Positions 1 through 9,177 are shown, counted from the stretch's first letter. The stretch: 64,000 nucleotides of DNA from Halobacterium sp. KA-4 (GCF_021028995.1 NZ_JAJJZG010000015.1:27732-91731), one strand, 5' to 3'. Notes: generated from the sequence alone by a model not told the origin. A program made the numbers and translations.

Positions 1-1
1 C

Positions 2-643
2 GACCTTAACGAAAACCTACGCGCACGGTGGGTTGGCGAGAGTGACTTCCCCGAAACAGCCACCCGACCGCTTACAGACTGGTTCAACCAGAAGATCCTC
101 AAAAAAGTCTACGCAGAGCACGACCGGAAAGCTATCGAAACACAGCTCGAATCCGACTACAAAGCACTCCGGTCGGATGACGAAGTGAAACGCGGAGCAA
201 TCATCGACGACCTCGCCGACGACGGAATCGATGGCGAAGAGTTGCTTGACGACTTCGCCAAACGGTCCACGATGTACCGCCACCTCACTCAATGCCTCGA
301 CGCGGAGAAAAACAAGACGAGCAGCGACAGCAATTGGGAGGAAGATAAAATCGAATACGCCCGAGATACGATGCAGAAGAACGTCTCGGATGTACTTCGT
401 TCCCTTGAGCGAAAGGGAGAGTTACCGAACGGGACAGAAGCCGAAATCCAAACACCAATCATCCTCAGCTGTCCCGCTGACGAGTGTTCTACACAGACAC
501 GGTTCGCGCGAGCTAAAAACCGGGGCTACATTTGTTCCGAACACTCTGACGTCGATGACGAGATCCAAACAGACAGTACTGAACAAGACAGCGAAGTGCC
601 CGAGGCAGAATCAGATTCTCAAACAACCGCAAACCCCCCCTAA
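2..643 (+). CDS. RdfA-like (rod-determining factor) protein, 5' end outside window
   Basis: The reading frame is open from the left edge to the TAA at 641-643, so the start lies outside the window; a GTG at 185 is only an internal codon. The visible ~213 residues contain a pattern I associate from memory with haloarchaeal RdfA-type proteins: RARWVGES, then DWFN and a helical segment ending in YRHLTQCL. After that come a two-Cys motif region (CPADECSTQ, later YICSEH) and a very acidic, low-complexity tail. It sits 118 bp upstream of an SMC-like ATPase on the same strand. That pairing is also known to me from haloarchaeal genomes, where it is linked to cell shape. The family call is by recall, not alignment. 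Confidence 0.6.
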   Translation, partial: DLNENLRARWVGESDFPETATRPLTDWFNQKILKKVYAEHDRKAIETQLESDYKALRSDDEVKRGAIIDDLADDGIDGEELLDDFAKRSTMYRHLTQCLDAEKNKTSSDSNWEEDKIEYARDTMQKNVSDVLRSLERKGELPNGTEAEIQTPIILSCPADECSTQTRFARAKNRGYICSEHSDVDDEIQTDSTEQDSEVPEAESDSQTTANPP

Positions 644-761
644 TCTGCAGCCACAACTCCGCCACATAAAACAACCGGTTTTGCCAACTCTACACCCTTG
701 TTCCCGTTGGAGAATGGATTACACCGGTCCCTTTATTACTCGTCTCGCCCAATAACGATGT

Positions 762-2645
762 ATGTGGAACCTCGAAATAGAGAACATCGGAGGGATTCGT
801 TTTGGTGAAACCTCACTCAGTCCAGGTTCAAATATCGTTCAGGCCTCGAACTTCCAAGGTAAATCAAGTCTTCTCGCAGCAATCCAGACAGCTATGGGAA
901 CAACCGGACAATTTGGAGAACAACACCCGCTCATGGAACGTGCAGACGAAGGCCACGTCACCCTAGAAACAGAAGACGGCACCTACAAGACAACACTTGA
1001 ACGAACCGTAGGGGTTGAAGAAGACACCATCACCCGGAGTGGCGACACGTACCTCACAGACGAACAGGATCAAGTCGCTGCGCGGCTGTTCGCCTGTCTC
1101 GGTGAAAATAATCCCGTACGGGCAGCCGTACGCGAGAAAGACCAAGAGAAACTTACGGAGCTCCTCACGAAACCGCTGGAGACTGAAAACATCGACCTTC
1201 GAATCAAGAATCTGCAAAGTGAAATCGCAGACATCAACGACGATCTGAAGCAGGCAGACCGGGCGATGGACAAACTACCGGCTGCTCAAGAAGACGTCAC
1301 TCAACTGGAGAAGGAGCTAGAGGAACTCAAAGAGCAGCGAGACGAACTCGAAGAGAAGGTTGATGAAGATACAGAGCAACGAGACCTCCGTAACGAACTA
1401 ACCAGCAAGCAGTCCGACTTAGACCGGAAAAAGAGTCAACTTGAACGGCTCGAAAAACAGATCGGGCGCCGCGAAAACCAACTCGAGCAGAAGCAGGAGG
1501 AACTAGAGGAGTTGGAGGTTCCCGAGGAACTGGACCTTGACACAAACGTTAATGAAAAGCAAGAACGCGTCAAGGAACTGGAACTGAAAATCAACTTGCT
1601 CGGCGACCTCTACCGGAGCAACAAAGCAGTACTCGATGAGAACGAACTGGCGCTCATCACCGACGTTGAGCGAAACATCTCCGGTGACACCTTCGACTGC
1701 TTCGTCTGTGGGCAAGATACCTCAGAGGAAGACGTCCAAGAGCAGCTGGAGGCCATCAAGCAGAAGCAACAGTCGCTCGAAGAGCAGAAGGCGGAGTTGG
1801 ACCAGGAGATTAGCAAAATCCAACAGCGCAAGCGGGAGATTCGGTCGAACCGCCAGAAGAAAGAGGAGCTTGAGACGGATATCAAGCAACTCAAGGTCGA
1901 TATTCAGGAAGACGAGCAGGAAGTCGAAGGGGTCAAAAGCGACATCGAGGCCCTGGAAGACGAGGTTGAAGAACTGGACGCCAAATACGAAGAGGCTGAG
2001 GAGGAAGAAGAGGAGTTCAGTTCTGAACTGAAGACCGTCCAGCAGAAGATCGGGACGACTGAGAACAAACTCAGTCGGGCGAAGGATAAGCTCGAGCGGT
2101 TGGATGAGGAAGCCAGTGGGCGTGACGAGATTCAAGCGAAACTTGACGAAAAGAAAAACGAACTCAAGGAGCTGAGACAGCGCCGTAACAAGAAGTACAG
2201 TGAGCTTGTTGATCAGTTCGATGAGGCGATGGACGAAATCATGAATACGTTCGCGCCCGGCTTCGATGGGGCTCGCCTTGATAAAACGATGGATACCAAT
2301 AAAACCATCGATAAATTCGAAATTGTTGTTGCGCGGGAGGTGGACGGGAAAGGCCGTAATACGGACCTCAGCAACCTCAGTGAGGGTGAACGTGAGCTCG
2401 TCGGGATTGTCACTGCTCTCGCCGGCTACCGAACGTTCAACGTCAGTGAGCGGGTCCCATGTATTCTCCTCGACGGCATTGGACAGCTTGCTGCTGAACA
2501 CATCCGTCATATGATCGATTACCTAGAGGACACCACGGAGATCCTTGTGACGACCGCCTATCCAGAAGCCGGGTCGTTCGATGGGCGGACGATTTCCCCG
2601 GACAACTGGGAAGTCATCTCGAGCGAAGGGCCTGTAACTCCGTAA
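762..2645 (+). CDS. Archaea-specific SMC-related ATPase with zinc hook
   Basis: This 627-aa protein has the architecture of a short Rad50/SMC-like ATPase. A degenerate Walker A (NFQGKSS, residues ~30-36) follows an N-terminal strand set. Long Lys/Glu-rich coiled coils fill ~130-300 and ~330-490, and a CxxC zinc hook (CFVC, ~313) lies at the apex. The C-terminal lobe has an ABC signature (LSEGERE, ~540) and a Walker-B-like CILLDGIGQ (~567). At ~630 aa it is much shorter than true SMC (~1150 aa). The Walker B Glu appears replaced (DG rather than DE), so hydrolysis may be weak. ATG 762 is chosen because the fold begins immediately. A TATA-like TTTATTAC lies near 731. It probably acts with the RdfA-like protein upstream. 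Confidence 0.8.
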   Translation: MWNLEIENIGGIRFGETSLSPGSNIVQASNFQGKSSLLAAIQTAMGTTGQFGEQHPLMERADEGHVTLETEDGTYKTTLERTVGVEEDTITRSGDTYLTDEQDQVAARLFACLGENNPVRAAVREKDQEKLTELLTKPLETENIDLRIKNLQSEIADINDDLKQADRAMDKLPAAQEDVTQLEKELEELKEQRDELEEKVDEDTEQRDLRNELTSKQSDLDRKKSQLERLEKQIGRRENQLEQKQEELEELEVPEELDLDTNVNEKQERVKELELKINLLGDLYRSNKAVLDENELALITDVERNISGDTFDCFVCGQDTSEEDVQEQLEAIKQKQQSLEEQKAELDQEISKIQQRKREIRSNRQKKEELETDIKQLKVDIQEDEQEVEGVKSDIEALEDEVEELDAKYEEAEEEEEEFSSELKTVQQKIGTTENKLSRAKDKLERLDEEASGRDEIQAKLDEKKNELKELRQRRNKKYSELVDQFDEAMDEIMNTFAPGFDGARLDKTMDTNKTIDKFEIVVAREVDGKGRNTDLSNLSEGERELVGIVTALAGYRTFNVSERVPCILLDGIGQLAAEHIRHMIDYLEDTTEILVTTAYPEAGSFDGRTISPDNWEVISSEGPVTP

Positions 2646-2735
2646 CTAGGGCTGGCCTTTCTGCGGTTGCAGTTCTTTTGGTGTGTTTTTTCGCCTCGGG
2701 GGTGGGGTGAAGTAGAATTAGTTAGAGGAGTTACT

Positions 2736-3257
2736 ATGAGTCAAGCCCCAGCATCCACCGGCCAGAGCGAAGTTGCACCAGTTTCGCGAGAACTGAATAA
2801 GAACGTCAATAGTTTCGATGGGGGTTGCGCTTCTATCGAAGAGGTGATCGAGGCGAACACTGACCTCCCGCCAGAGGAGCAACGTGGCCGACCGGTTCTT
2901 TCAAAGCAAGTGCCACTTCAGATTGGCGAAGCATTGTTGACCACTCTTCCGATGACGCCGCTCTATCGGTACAGTCGGGGTTCTGAATCGACGACTGCGT
3001 GGCGGGTTGGGGAAACAACGCAGGCGCTGATTCGGTGTGAAGACGAGGACCGTGGCGTGCAGTGGGATATGCTTCCGGCAGTGGGGGAAGCTCAGTTGGA
3101 TCTGCGTTGGATGATGCTGCAGTCGCTCTTCCGTGAGATTCCGTTCGCGATCGACTATCTTTCTGAAGGCACAGTTCGTTCAATTCTGCGGGTCACGCAA
3201 CCAAATCACCGCGTGGCTATCGAGCAGCTGCTTGGTGACTGCCAGGAGTCGAAGTGA
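2736..3257 (+). CDS. Hypothetical plasmid protein
   Basis: I do not recognise this 173-aa protein. The frame is open further upstream to 2667, but ATG 2736 is preceded by a good Shine-Dalgarno-like GAGGAG six bases before it, which decides the start. The N-terminal ~25 residues are polar. The middle is a mixed alpha/beta stretch (QVPLQIGEALLTTLPMTPLYRY), and the C-terminal ~60 residues look helical and amphipathic. There are no membrane segments and no cysteine motif. It follows the SMC-like gene by 90 bp on the same strand. Confidence 0.6.
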   Translation: MSQAPASTGQSEVAPVSRELNKNVNSFDGGCASIEEVIEANTDLPPEEQRGRPVLSKQVPLQIGEALLTTLPMTPLYRYSRGSESTTAWRVGETTQALIRCEDEDRGVQWDMLPAVGEAQLDLRWMMLQSLFREIPFAIDYLSEGTVRSILRVTQPNHRVAIEQLLGDCQESK

Positions 3258-3498
3258 CACCGGTCATGTTTTGGAAACTAGAATTGAGGCGAGTTACCAC
3301 AACGCCGGATTCTTCGCGATAGCCGGATTTGGAACGGGCTTACTGCGTCCCAAATGGCGGCGAATGGAAAGTCTGGTGACAGAAAAATCAACTAGTGTAC
3401 CACAATTGCGTTCCATCCGCAGAGAGAATAGAAATTTGTACCACCCGAAGTGGAGTGGAGGAGTTGAAAGGGGCAGTAGAGCCCTGAACACCTATAAT

Positions 3499-4221
3499 AT
3501 GGCCAGAGAAAGAACTATCATTTACGTTCCAAGTATAGATGAAGCAGTTGACCGACAGAACCTCCCCATCGATAACCCCCAAAATGGTGAAGACTGGGGG
3601 CTCGTCGCTGAAGGGTACGCGTACGTGCGAATCGAGTTCGTGTACACAGACGAAACAATTCGAATCGCGCGAACGGCATACAACCGGCTCTGCCATGAAC
3701 TACCCACCGAAGTCTTCGCAATCAACAACCCGACGAAAGAGATCCTCACGATTGGAAGTGACGCAGTTCTCGACCTCAAGAACGGAGAACCACCACTCGA
3801 AGGGCTCGAAAACAGTCTAACCGAGGCGGTTGCGACAGTCTTCGCGATGCAGGCCAACGAGGGAATCCGGGACTGGCCAGCTATCCCCGAAGGGACGAAT
3901 GGAGACGGTAGCGTCCCACCAGTCACAGCCGTCGAGCCGGTGTACCCTGACGTCGACGCAGAAACCCCACGGTGGGTGTCCTGTAGGCTAGAGTGGGACC
4001 CCGACCGAGAAGCCTTCGTCAATTCGCAGGCTGATTCTGGCTGGGAGTTCGACGACAATGCGATTGCAGATGCGAACTACATCGTCCACAACCAGGACTA
4101 CGGCAACCTCACCGAAGCGATGGAGAAGGCGTTGGAGGACACAGAATGGGAGGGTGTTTCGCCGTCCTCCGTGGTCGAACCGGACGAGGATCAATCGCCC
4201 GAATGGGGGACTGTAGTGTGA
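3499..4221 (+). CDS. Hypothetical acidic protein
   Basis: A 240-aa acidic soluble protein of unknown family. The open frame continues back to 3133, but the upstream part is Arg/Ser-rich and unlike haloarchaeal protein. ATG 3499 starts an acidic sequence beginning MARERTIIYVPSIDEAV and lies about 10 bp after TATA-like CCTATAATATGG. The downstream half carries aromatic-rich segments and ends with an acidic tail. Its stop overlaps the GTG start of the next gene, so the two are probably translationally coupled. No function can be assigned. Confidence 0.6.
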   Translation: MARERTIIYVPSIDEAVDRQNLPIDNPQNGEDWGLVAEGYAYVRIEFVYTDETIRIARTAYNRLCHELPTEVFAINNPTKEILTIGSDAVLDLKNGEPPLEGLENSLTEAVATVFAMQANEGIRDWPAIPEGTNGDGSVPPVTAVEPVYPDVDAETPRWVSCRLEWDPDREAFVNSQADSGWEFDDNAIADANYIVHNQDYGNLTEAMEKALEDTEWEGVSPSSVVEPDEDQSPEWGTVV

Positions 4222-4442
4222 ATCACACGGTAAACTTCGTCGCAGTCCTCGCCGATTCGATTACCGAGGAGTTCGAGAAACCGCCGGAGGAACTGAGCGA
4301 GCAAGAACTCGAAGACGCAGCTGAGGAGTACTTCGATTCGCTAACTGAGCCCGAGCTCAGGAGCCTGTACCGCGATGGGCCGATTTCCATCGATGACGCT
4401 TTCGAAGAAGAGGTAGACAGCCCCAGTACTACTGGGGAGTAG
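4218..4442 (+). CDS. Small acidic protein coupled to the preceding gene
   Basis: A 74-aa protein starting at GTG 4218, which overlaps the TGA of the preceding gene in a GTGA arrangement. This overlap is the reason for choosing the start; the frame is open further upstream. The sequence is about one-third Asp/Glu, with predicted helices (EELSEQELEDAAEEYFDSL). It has no cysteines or membrane segments. Its family is unknown, and the coupling suggests it acts with the preceding 240-aa protein. Confidence 0.55.
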   Translation: MNHTVNFVAVLADSITEEFEKPPEELSEQELEDAAEEYFDSLTEPELRSLYRDGPISIDDAFEEEVDSPSTTGE

Positions 4443-4479
4443 GCCTGCGACGCGTTTTCGAGGCGTTCATAAATTCGAT

Positions 4480-4893
4480 ATGAGCGCCCGCCATCATCAT
4501 TCATCACACACATATATGGAAACGTCAAACACCAATTCTAACCGAGGAGTCGACCGGCGGTATCTCTGCACCAACTGCAACGCGGTCGTTCAAGCACGAT
4601 GGTTTGCTACCGGCTCGTTCTCCATCGGTTGTGAGTGTACGACCGTTCCTGTCGTCCCACAAATGGGACAGGACGAGACTCCAAACTCATGGCGCGTCGA
4701 GCGCGAAGACTGCTGTGCTGACGTCGAAGCCGGTGACTTAGAACGAGTCTACGAGCACGAGAAGGGGGAATATCAGTGTTCGGTATGCGGCGCAACGTAC
4801 AGCTGGGGTGGAGACATGATCACACCACCAGATGACGATTCAGATGGTCGAGCAACCGGGGGCGATGCAGAGGTTGAAAACTATGGCAACTAA
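4480..4893 (+). CDS. Zinc-ribbon-like hypothetical protein
   Basis: This 137-aa protein has two Cys-pair sets that could form zinc ribbons: CTNC near residue 30 with a later CEC near 51, and CC near 77 with CSVC near 99. The N-terminus is His-rich (MSARHHHSSH). An alternative start at 4516 (METSNTN) would remove this stretch. The tail is acidic. The gene overlaps the start of the DNA methyltransferase by about 11 bp, implying one transcript with it. The function is unknown; a nucleic-acid or metal-binding accessory role is only inference. Confidence 0.6.
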   Translation: MSARHHHSSHTYMETSNTNSNRGVDRRYLCTNCNAVVQARWFATGSFSIGCECTTVPVVPQMGQDETPNSWRVEREDCCADVEAGDLERVYEHEKGEYQCSVCGATYSWGGDMITPPDDDSDGRATGGDAEVENYGN

Positions 4894-6784
4894 GGGTACA
4901 AGCACGAATGCGGAAGCGCAGAGCGGGATAGACAAAACTGGTCCAGCAGCCGATCTCTTCGAGACGATTAACGCCGGTGAGAAGATTGTCGTTGTGGATC
5001 TGTTCGCCGGTGCTGGTGGGATGAGTTCGGGGGCGATCCGGGTTCTCAGTCAAATCGCTGAAGAAGTCGGCAAGCCCGTCGACGAAATCGCGGAAGTAAT
5101 CGCCGTCAATCACTGGAGTTGCGCCCTTGAGACGCATAACAAGAACTACCCTTGGGCAACTCACTTCCACTCCAAGATTCAAGAGCTCCGCCCCCGAGAC
5201 ATCATAAAGGACGAGCGCACCGATCTTGAGAAGGGTGATGCGATTCATCTGCTCATAGGGTGTCCTGACTGTACGTATTTCTCCAGTGCGCGTGGGGGCG
5301 GCCCGAAGGACCCTGACTCCCGTGCAACCCCCAGGGAGATTCTTGATTGGGTTGAGCGATTAGATGTGCGAAACCTGTTGTTCGAGAATGTGCCGGAATT
5401 TGAACAATGGGGCCCGCTAGATTCCGACAATGAAGTAATTGAAAGTAAGAAGGGGGAATACTTCGATAACTGGATCAACGCACTCTCCATTGAAGGATTC
5501 AACGTCGACTGGCGGGTGTTGAATGCTGCTAATCATGGTGATGCAACGAGCCGTCGACGACTCTTCGTTGCTGGGCGAAAAGACAGCGGGATCTCGTGGC
5601 CAAAACAGAGCCACAGCGAAAACGGGAACGTACCAGGAACTGAAGAATGGCGAACTGCAGCCGACATCATCGATTGGAACGATCTGGGCGAATCGGTCTG
5701 GACCCGCGACATCGGTGACGGTCGACGAACCCCACTCGTGAACCGAACAATGCAACGGGTAGCTGAGGGCATCCGGCAGCACGGAACAGATGCGCTCAAA
5801 CCATTCGCAGACGCGATCGCGGACATTGGACAGGATGACGTCTATGAAATGCGGGAGAACGTTATCCCAGCGCCAGAAGCGGCACTGGTAGCAGACGCAG
5901 TCTCCGAACCATTCCTAGTCAAGTACAATGCAACGTCGACAACCCATCCAACTGCAGAGCCAGGCGAGATACACACGCCCGATGTAGGAGAGTTTGCACT
6001 CTGTGCGCCCAGGTTAGACCAAGACGGCAGCTCATTCGAGCAAGCGAGTGACGAACAACAACCAATCGAGTACACAGGCGGGGGGCTGCCCTCACTCTCC
6101 TCGAGAACGTGGGTTCTTGGACAGCAATCTGGCGCTCAAGCAAAATCCGCAACTGCCGCTCCCCTTCCAACAGTCGCGACTAAGGGTGCAATTAGCCGGT
6201 TCACCGCAACCCCGTTTATCCTGCCGAAGAACGGGAAGCAACGAGGATTATTCTCAAACAAGACGTACCTGAAGAAGCCGCTTCACACGATTGTCGCAGG
6301 GCGTATCGACCAAGGATACAGCGTAACGCCGTACCTGGTTCCGTTCTACGGAGAGCGATCAGGGCAGCGACCCCGGACCCACGATATCGATGAGCCACAT
6401 CCAACAATTCCTGCATCAGCAATTAAGCGTGGTCTCACTCAACCGTACTTAGTCGAATACTACGGAAATGGGACTGTTCAACCTGTAACTGGACCGCTTC
6501 CGACTGTTACAACGAAAGAACGGTTTGCGTTAGTGGTTCCTGAATTATTCCCCCTGGGGATCGATATTAACTTCAGAATGCTGAAGCCAGAAGAGTTGGC
6601 CGCAGCAATGGGATTCGAGGGCTACGAATTCACGGGGAATAAAACGGAGACGGTAAAGCAGATTGGGAACGCTGTCCCCGTCAATGTGGCAGAATCCCTG
6701 TGTAAAGAACTGCTTCTTGGAAGTAGCCCGACGCTAGATTCGTTCACCGACTCGGCGACGTCAACTGTTGAAGCAGATGACTAA
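4883..6784 (+). CDS. DNA (cytosine-5-)-methyltransferase
   Basis: A 633-aa C5-cytosine methyltransferase, which transfers methyl from SAM to C5 of cytosine in a target DNA sequence. Motif I is DLFAGAGGMSSG (~residue 38). Motif IV is the P-x-C variant CPDCTYFSSARGG (catalytic Cys ~128), motif VI ENVPEFEQWG (~167) and motif VIII a TSRRRLFVAG stretch (~223). The C-terminal QIGNAVPVNVAESL belongs to motifs IX/X. Between them is an unusually long target-recognition region with several repeats of a PLPTV-TTK type. In-frame ATGs at 4832, 4847 and 4868 are possible; 4883 gives the smallest overlap with the upstream gene. No restriction endonuclease gene is adjacent, so it may be an orphan regulatory or protective methylase. 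Confidence 0.88.
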   Translation: MATKGTSTNAEAQSGIDKTGPAADLFETINAGEKIVVVDLFAGAGGMSSGAIRVLSQIAEEVGKPVDEIAEVIAVNHWSCALETHNKNYPWATHFHSKIQELRPRDIIKDERTDLEKGDAIHLLIGCPDCTYFSSARGGGPKDPDSRATPREILDWVERLDVRNLLFENVPEFEQWGPLDSDNEVIESKKGEYFDNWINALSIEGFNVDWRVLNAANHGDATSRRRLFVAGRKDSGISWPKQSHSENGNVPGTEEWRTAADIIDWNDLGESVWTRDIGDGRRTPLVNRTMQRVAEGIRQHGTDALKPFADAIADIGQDDVYEMRENVIPAPEAALVADAVSEPFLVKYNATSTTHPTAEPGEIHTPDVGEFALCAPRLDQDGSSFEQASDEQQPIEYTGGGLPSLSSRTWVLGQQSGAQAKSATAAPLPTVATKGAISRFTATPFILPKNGKQRGLFSNKTYLKKPLHTIVAGRIDQGYSVTPYLVPFYGERSGQRPRTHDIDEPHPTIPASAIKRGLTQPYLVEYYGNGTVQPVTGPLPTVTTKERFALVVPELFPLGIDINFRMLKPEELAAAMGFEGYEFTGNKTETVKQIGNAVPVNVAESLCKELLLGSSPTLDSFTDSATSTVEADD

Positions 6785-6869
6785 TCTGGGACGGTGTAAG
6801 CGCGTCTCAAAGTTGTATTGTTCAGCGCACCGAAGTATTATTACATTCGCACGAATAGCGTTTCATGCG

Positions 6870-7166
6870 ATGCAAGACCTCACCGCCTTCCAGCGTGACA
6901 TGCTGTATGTCGTCGCTGGATTAGACGAACCATACGGACTTGAAATCAAGGGGAAGATGGAGGAATACTACGATGTGGAGGTGAATCACGGTCGTCTGTA
7001 TCCGAACCTCGATATCCTGGCTGAACGCGACTTGCTGAAGAAAGGCAAGCACGACGAGCGGACGAACGAATACGAGGTCACTGAGAAAGGTCGGCGGTTC
7101 CTCGATCAGCGATCCGCTTGGGAACAACAGCACCACCAACCTGCAGCCCCCGCCCAAGGTGATTAA
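6870..7166 (+). CDS. PadR-family winged-helix transcriptional regulator
   Basis: A 98-aa PadR-like regulator. It begins MQDLTAFQRDMLYVVAGL, followed by the PYGLEIK segment and the recognition-helix region VNHGRLYPNLDIL typical of PadR proteins. A wing (TNEYEVTEKGRRFL) comes next. The frame is open further upstream, but ATG 6870 starts exactly where family members start. A possible TATA-like stretch (AGTATTATTACAT) lies near 6832. The downstream membrane gene starts one base after its stop, so they form an operon. It may control itself and that gene. Confidence 0.82.
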   Translation: MQDLTAFQRDMLYVVAGLDEPYGLEIKGKMEEYYDVEVNHGRLYPNLDILAERDLLKKGKHDERTNEYEVTEKGRRFLDQRSAWEQQHHQPAAPAQGD

Positions 7167-7167
7167 C

Positions 7168-7398
7168 ATGTCCAGTAGTAACGCGTTAGATTCCATTAAC
7201 AGCCACATGGTGCGGCTCAGCGAAGTCATCGACCAAGATAACGAAGCAGCTCGCCTCCAAGGGAGTGTCCTTACAGGAGCATTACTTGGTGGTTGGCTTG
7301 TCGCCGCCGCTATGACTGCTGGCTACTCGCCCCTTATCGCAGCGCTGATGCTCACTGTCGGTGTTATCGGTGGGATTGGCGCCCGCATCATGCTGTAA
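7168..7398 (+). CDS. Small two-helix membrane protein
   Basis: A 76-aa protein beginning at ATG 7168, one base after the stop of the PadR-like gene. The N-terminal ~30 residues are polar and helical (SINSHMVRLSEVIDQDNEA). Two hydrophobic helices follow, ~35-52 and ~55-74, rich in Gly and Ala. A PadR regulator with a small membrane protein is a recurring prokaryotic arrangement, but the role of this protein is unknown. Confidence 0.65.
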   Translation: MSSSNALDSINSHMVRLSEVIDQDNEAARLQGSVLTGALLGGWLVAAAMTAGYSPLIAALMLTVGVIGGIGARIML

Positions 7399-7512
7399 CA
7401 CATCCACAGACCGTACGGCGCGCGAAACAAGTGGGAGAGTAAATACACTCGCCAAAAGCGCGATCGCGAAAAAAATGGTGGGTGAATGAGCGGCCAACAG
7501 TACAACTCAGCA

Positions 7513-7557
7513 CCTTACCAAGCGTTCCAACAAGCCCGTTGCAATGAGTTGGTAAGG
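7513..7557. repeat. 45-bp palindromic element, copy A
   Basis: A 45-bp element that starts CCTTACCAA and ends TTGGTAAGG, so its outer nine bases form a perfect inverted repeat. It carries an internal GTTGCAATGA. Read on the opposite strand it matches the element at 11417-11461: the outer blocks and an 11-base inner block (TCATTGCAACG) are identical, while ~12 bases in the middle differ. The two copies are therefore in inverted orientation and flank the metallohydrolase gene, the first orc gene and the putative origin. It lies upstream of the hydrolase start, within a frame I do not regard as coding. Confidence 0.75.
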
Positions 7558-7677
7558 GAGAGTCAAGATAAGTTTCTGCCCCCCGAGAATAGGATGAAGG
7601 GGATGACACTGGGTAGGGCAATTTCTCCCAGAAAAAGCTCACCAACCACCATCGGTAACAAGTACACTTTCAGACCC

Positions 7678-9057
7678 ATGAACATCAGTTTCAAATACGC
7701 AAATCGAAGTAACACCTCCGTCCTCCTGAAATTCGACGGCATCATCGACAACCAAACACTCTGCCTCCTCGTTGACGCCGGCGAAGGCACCGACGTCGAC
7801 TCACTCATCAACGAGGATGAAAACGAGTTCCTCGCGGGGATTCTACTCACACACCTCCACCTAGACCACTACATATCCCTCGACGAGAATCTTCGCGACA
7901 ATACGAGAATATACACATCAAAAGAGAACGAGAAAATCCTCAACACCGTTCTTTCAGAAGCGAACTCTAACCGCACCAACTCGTTCAACACCCACCAAAT
8001 TCAGTCCTCTGTCACACCAATCACCGACAGTATAACGATCGGTGATGCTCTCACCATCACACCAGTCCCAGCTGGACATACACCCGGCGCAACTGGATTC
8101 TACATCCAGTTCGGCAGTGATGGCGATACTGAAACTATTCTCATCACTGGCGACTTCACGCGGCGGACTGTCGCCGGGTATTCAGGGCTCCCCCTCCACG
8201 AAACGGACACACTGATTCTCACGGGCGCAACCGCTGACAGCTTCCAGGACTCAATCACAAGCGCCCTAGACAAGGCGCTTGAGCACGGAGTTTCTGGCTC
8301 CCCAACACTCGTTACTGCATCCGGGTTGAACTGTGTCCACTTCACATATCTCCTCGGGCACCTACTCGACCGGACTTCAAGCCCTTCTCAGGTCAACATC
8401 GTCGGACAAGCAGCGAAGCTCTACGACGCACTTGGATACGCTGTCCCCAATGTGAACTCTATACAAGAATACGACGCTGGCAACGTCGTCGGCGAATCAT
8501 ATATCACGGTTAGCGGGCCGGATATCCCGAACAGCGGAGGGGCGAAACTTCTCTTCGATGAAATCCGCCACGACCCGAATGCCGGGTTAATCCAGTTGGT
8601 CAGTGGCGATCGGGGCGATATTGCAGATAGTCAATGTACAATTAACCGGTACGTCACCGTCAATCATCCGACGATGGAGACGGTAGAGAATACCATCGAG
8701 CTATTGAATCCAGAGCAAGCCATCATCACGCACCAAACTGGAGACAACTTAGAACGCTACCGGGACCAGCTACCCACGGCTGTTTGGGCTCCAAAGGACA
8801 ACCAAACATACACATTCTACAAGGATGGAGAATGGACGCCGCCACACTGGATCAACAAAGAGACTCTGAGAAAGTACAATAGCAGCACACAACCGATTAA
8901 ACTTCCTGCGGTCGCCCCTGATACAGATTCATTCAGGCGTATGGGAGTTGACCTTGGGGGCGAGGGAGTGCTCCTCAATAACGTGATGATGGTTTCTGAT
9001 ACCAATTCGTCCGATTATAAGTATTCGACAGCTTCAACGCCAAATCCCGGAGTTTGA
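7678..9057 (+). CDS. Metallo-beta-lactamase-fold hydrolase
   Basis: A 459-aa MBL-fold protein. The metal-binding motif THLHLDHY gives HxHxDH at residues 59-64, followed by a GHTPGATGF histidine loop (~133) and TGDFTR supplying a later Asp (~156). The ~200-residue C-terminal half has features of the beta-CASP/RNase J-like type (GASTL-like loop, ITHQTGD near residue 352). This suggests a nuclease or other phosphoesterase, but the specificity cannot be read. The open frame extends back to 7486, but that part overlaps the palindromic element and is basic and low in acidic residues. ATG 7678 begins the first beta strand. Confidence 0.75.
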   Translation: MNISFKYANRSNTSVLLKFDGIIDNQTLCLLVDAGEGTDVDSLINEDENEFLAGILLTHLHLDHYISLDENLRDNTRIYTSKENEKILNTVLSEANSNRTNSFNTHQIQSSVTPITDSITIGDALTITPVPAGHTPGATGFYIQFGSDGDTETILITGDFTRRTVAGYSGLPLHETDTLILTGATADSFQDSITSALDKALEHGVSGSPTLVTASGLNCVHFTYLLGHLLDRTSSPSQVNIVGQAAKLYDALGYAVPNVNSIQEYDAGNVVGESYITVSGPDIPNSGGAKLLFDEIRHDPNAGLIQLVSGDRGDIADSQCTINRYVTVNHPTMETVENTIELLNPEQAIITHQTGDNLERYRDQLPTAVWAPKDNQTYTFYKDGEWTPPHWINKETLRKYNSSTQPIKLPAVAPDTDSFRRMGVDLGGEGVLLNNVMMVSDTNSSDYKYSTASTPNPGV

Positions 9058-9177
9058 GGTTGTCTTCGTAGGTCGAATCAGAGCTAACACGCATGTGTGG
9101 GGGTGATCCAATCGGAATCAGGCCTCTGTAGGCAATGCATGAAGATACACATCCCCTTTGCGAGGTGTGTACTCCAA

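Noticed and set aside
1722..2510. Long minus-strand frame (262 codons) opposite the SMC-like gene
   Set aside because: It is the antisense of coiled-coil coding sequence, where Glu/Lys codons give Phe/Leu-rich antisense frames; there is no promoter or domain.
7486..7677. N-terminal extension of the metallohydrolase frame
   Set aside because: It overlaps the 45-bp palindromic element and encodes a basic Gln/Asn/Arg-rich stretch; the fold begins at 7678.
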